From Brachycybe producta (Eukaryota > Arthropoda > Diplopoda > Playtdesmida > Andrognathidae), in assembly GCA_036925085.1 (NCBI GenBank), contig JAUPFP010000008.1, positions 6,820,777 through 6,884,776 of the forward strand: a DNA stretch of 64,000 nucleotides, in the 5' to 3' direction. The notes under the pieces are model-generated. The model worked only from the letters and a program-made list of their open reading frames with translations. It was not told the origin of the DNA and made no database searches. How positions within the stretch are numbered: position 1 is the stretch's first letter; each line of letters starts with the position of its first letter. Shown here piece by piece: positions 62,221-64,000 of the stretch. The translations under genes and the position numbers were made by a program.

Positions 62221-62986
62221 TGTAACAACCCGGCTGGGTCGTTACAATACCCACAGTAAATTTTAACCAACTTACCGTCGCTTGACCTCTTTGGGACGGG
62301 TCGAAGCGCTGGCCAGCCCTCTTCTTGCACCCGTCCGTGTCCACGGGTAGCGCCGGACGGAGGTTCCCACGCCGCACGTCGACGGACGAGTGGCCGCCGA
62401 ACAAGACGTAGAATCCACGGTAAATCCCCGATGGATCTTACCGTGGATAAACCGTGCGCGAAGCACCGGCCGACACGATGACAAACATGCTGGAAACAGG
62501 ACGGTGGTGGGCGGCAACCCCTGCCGACAACCCCCACCCTCCCCGTGGTAACTTCCCCAGTATTATTACTAAATAATGACACGGACACCAGTGTAGAGTG
62601 AAAATAATAAAGTAGATAATTTATTCAGAGATAAATTATATAAAAAACACTCACTGAAAGAGATGAGTCTCCTGGCTAATTCAGCCAGGAGAGGAGGTCA
62701 TTGACCTCTATCACACAAAGGAAAAGATGAATGGTGGCCATCTTGGCCACCTGCTGAATTGATGAGAGCAACAAAGATCCACACTCAAGCATCAAGGGTT
62801 CACTCTCCACTGCCCAGATATAATGGCCGCCGCCATATATATCACCCCCAGGCTGCTCCACCTGGGGGAGGACAGGGACCCTTGCTGGCCATTTTGTCGT
62901 CTGCCTGGCAACCAATTTATAAGTGCCTAGCAGACGACATGGGAATTTAGTTCTGCTCCCAAAAGGAGCAGAACTGGGTCGTCACA
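62221..62986 (-). mobile_element. Probable 3' LTR of a retroelement
   Basis: Read on the minus strand it starts TGTGACGACCCAG (62986) and ends GGTTGTTACA (62221): TG...CA borders with short inverted ends. A purine-rich GGGAAGTTGAGAGGAT lies directly before the start, in the polypurine-tract position. Inside, in order, are a GATATATATGGC box (about 62835-62846), which could be a TATA box, and AATAAA near 62620 as a poly(A) signal. Hairpins: GTTCTGCTCC/GGAGCAGAAC (62950-62974) and GTCGTCTGC/GCAGACGAC. GC-rich, unlike the flank. The second LTR and right target duplication are outside the window. Confidence 0.68.
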
Positions 62987-63066
62987 ATCCTCTCAACTTC
63001 CCTGATCCGCCCCGGGATCAGGTCGGTCGAGCCAGCAAGGATTGCGCCCATGACCCCCACTCAGTT
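62987..63066 (-). other. Spacer with polypurine tract
   Basis: 80 bp between the ORF stop and the LTR. The minus-strand sequence next to the LTR is GGGAAGTTGAGAGGAT, mostly purine. The plus strand past the LTR shows no tRNA-complementary TGG motif, which argues against a plus-strand element with its 5' LTR here. Confidence 0.5.
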
Positions 63067-64000
63067 TCAGACTGATTTCTTCGGTGGTGGATTCATCGGA
63101 GCCACCATCCACTCCGACATCCACAGATGTATCCACCACGAACACATCCGGGTGTTTCTCCACCCGAGCCCGAGATCAAAATCAGTCCCCCTGAGTCTTA
63201 ACGCCTCTTGCTGTCGAAACGCTTCAACGGCAAGAGTGTCAAGTTGTGGACTCTGACGAAGAGTCCGACTTGTCAGAAGGTCTACGAGGGCAGCCGCGGG
63301 ATCGGACATGCTACCTTGTAGAGGGTGGGTGACAAATTCCCCCACCATTCCTTTTAAGTCGCAGCCAAGAAGACGCTGGATGTATGGGACCGCGAGCTGG
63401 GCTACACGTACTAGTCCAGCTCCTGTCCCCACCACGTCTAAAACAGCAAAGCATCTCCTTACCGGGTTGACGACCAGCAACACCGGATAGTCCGTCTTGC
63501 CAAATGCCAGCACATATCGCATGGCAAATGACGGCAATGACGGCGTCCACGGAACTGGGAGTGGCTCCCCCAGACGATAGTATCCGTGGTATTGGTACCC
63601 CTCCATTCCCGGCTGGTCCTGCCACAGACCAAACCGGTAATTCAGAAAGACCTCTCCTTCTGAATACGGAGGCTCTGCACCAAAGCGTCGACCCTCGCCC
63701 TCGGGCTCAGGAGACTTGGCTCTTTCTTCCAGTCCTAGGGCCGCAAAGACCCCATCATCGGGACCCGGAGAGAAGGGTGTCCTTCCTACGGAAGGCACGG
63801 GACCATGTTTGGCGGGAACGTCATTTTTCCCTGCCGGGCTGCCCCCACCGCTAGGTAACGGTGAGCTGACCCGGTGGAGAGTTCCCACCGACCGGACTGA
63901 TAAGTTCGGTACTGCCACCACCTTCGGGGAGGATGAAGGTATACCGAGAACAACGTCTTGCATTGACCTATCATCCATCTGCACCGTCTTACTCTGACGG
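63067..64000 (-). CDS. Unrecognised retroelement 3' ORF, 5' partial
   Basis: Open without a stop from the window edge to 63067 (more than 310 codons), in GC-rich sequence. I do not recognise the family. The N-terminal part visible is Pro/Ser/Gly-rich and probably disordered. The middle is ordered and hydrophobic: YHGYYRLGEPLPVPWTPS, FAMRYVLAFGKTDYPVLLVV, FAVLDVVGTGAGLVRVAQLA. The end is LGLGWRNTRMCSWWIHLWMS then PPPKKSV. No zinc knuckle, protease, RT or integrase motif and no signal peptide are seen. Position just before the 3' LTR suggests the C-terminal end of the polyprotein or an extra third ORF. Confidence 0.6.
   Translation of the reverse strand, partial: RQSKTVQMDDRSMQDVVLGIPSSSPKVVAVPNLSVRSVGTLHRVSSPLPSGGGSPAGKNDVPAKHGPVPSVGRTPFSPGPDDGVFAALGLEERAKSPEPEGEGRRFGAEPPYSEGEVFLNYRFGLWQDQPGMEGYQYHGYYRLGEPLPVPWTPSLPSFAMRYVLAFGKTDYPVLLVVNPVRRCFAVLDVVGTGAGLVRVAQLAVPYIQRLLGCDLKGMVGEFVTHPLQGSMSDPAAALVDLLTSRTLRQSPQLDTLAVEAFRQQEALRLRGTDFDLGLGWRNTRMCSWWIHLWMSEWMVAPMNPPPKKSV

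Noticed and set aside
61811-62266. Long Tyr-Ile open frames on both strands
   Set aside because: Translation of the TATATG microsatellite.
62184-62588. 134-codon minus-strand frame in the LTR
   Set aside because: GC-rich LTR sequence gives long chance frames in several phases; no motif, and it crosses the LTR border into AT-rich flank.
63504-63997. Plus-strand frames opposite the retroelement ORF
   Set aside because: Mirror frames of the longer minus-strand ORF, driven by GC content.

Overview
This is a window of animal nuclear DNA. It is strongly AT-rich, has long introns with GT/AG borders, dense microsatellites and many short transposon remnants, and shows no prokaryotic features. The two genes are animal families: an aquaglyceroporin and a rhodopsin-class peptide receptor. 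I infer a marine invertebrate from the overall look (AT content, foldback and MITE load, a LINE with an RNase H domain), but the sequence does not fix the phylum.

Layout. Positions 1-13560 hold no exon I can support; they are probably the 5' intron or upstream flank of the aquaporin gene, and contain a foldback element (6688-7341) and a palindromic MITE (2749-2872). The plus-strand aquaglyceroporin occupies 13561-33804 as six coding exons whose splice phases all agree, giving 253 visible residues. Only the N-terminus (about 40 residues by family length) lies outside. Its last coding exon is only 35 nt long and follows a 6.6 kb intron. At 35541-37175 is a 5'-truncated, broken minus-strand LINE, exactly bounded by a 13-bp target-site duplication. 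From 37.2 to 51.6 kb the sequence is a field of non-autonomous elements, with a large inverted minisatellite at 46461-47905. At 51639-52347 (minus strand) is the terminal exon of a GPCR resembling thyrotropin-releasing-hormone receptors, spliced at the DRY arginine; its upstream exons are not in the window. From 52.3 to 62.2 kb is more AT-rich repeat-bearing sequence with a third foldback element (58741-59132). At 62221 composition jumps to GC-rich: a probable 3' LTR (62221-62986), then a long minus-strand ORF running off the right edge, so the 3' end of an LTR retroelement.

Main points of interest. Three unrelated sequences share one design, short tandem repeats facing each other as inverted arms (6.7-7.3, 46.5-47.9 and 58.7-59.1 kb); two of them carry TTAGG or TTAGGG-like telomeric words. 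A 194-bp MITE at 48000-48193 is flanked by 13-bp near-perfect direct repeats, long for a DNA transposon. Several TIR families recur in the window (four copies of one, three of another), so they can be defined from this window alone. I found no RNA genes, CRISPR or operon-like structures.
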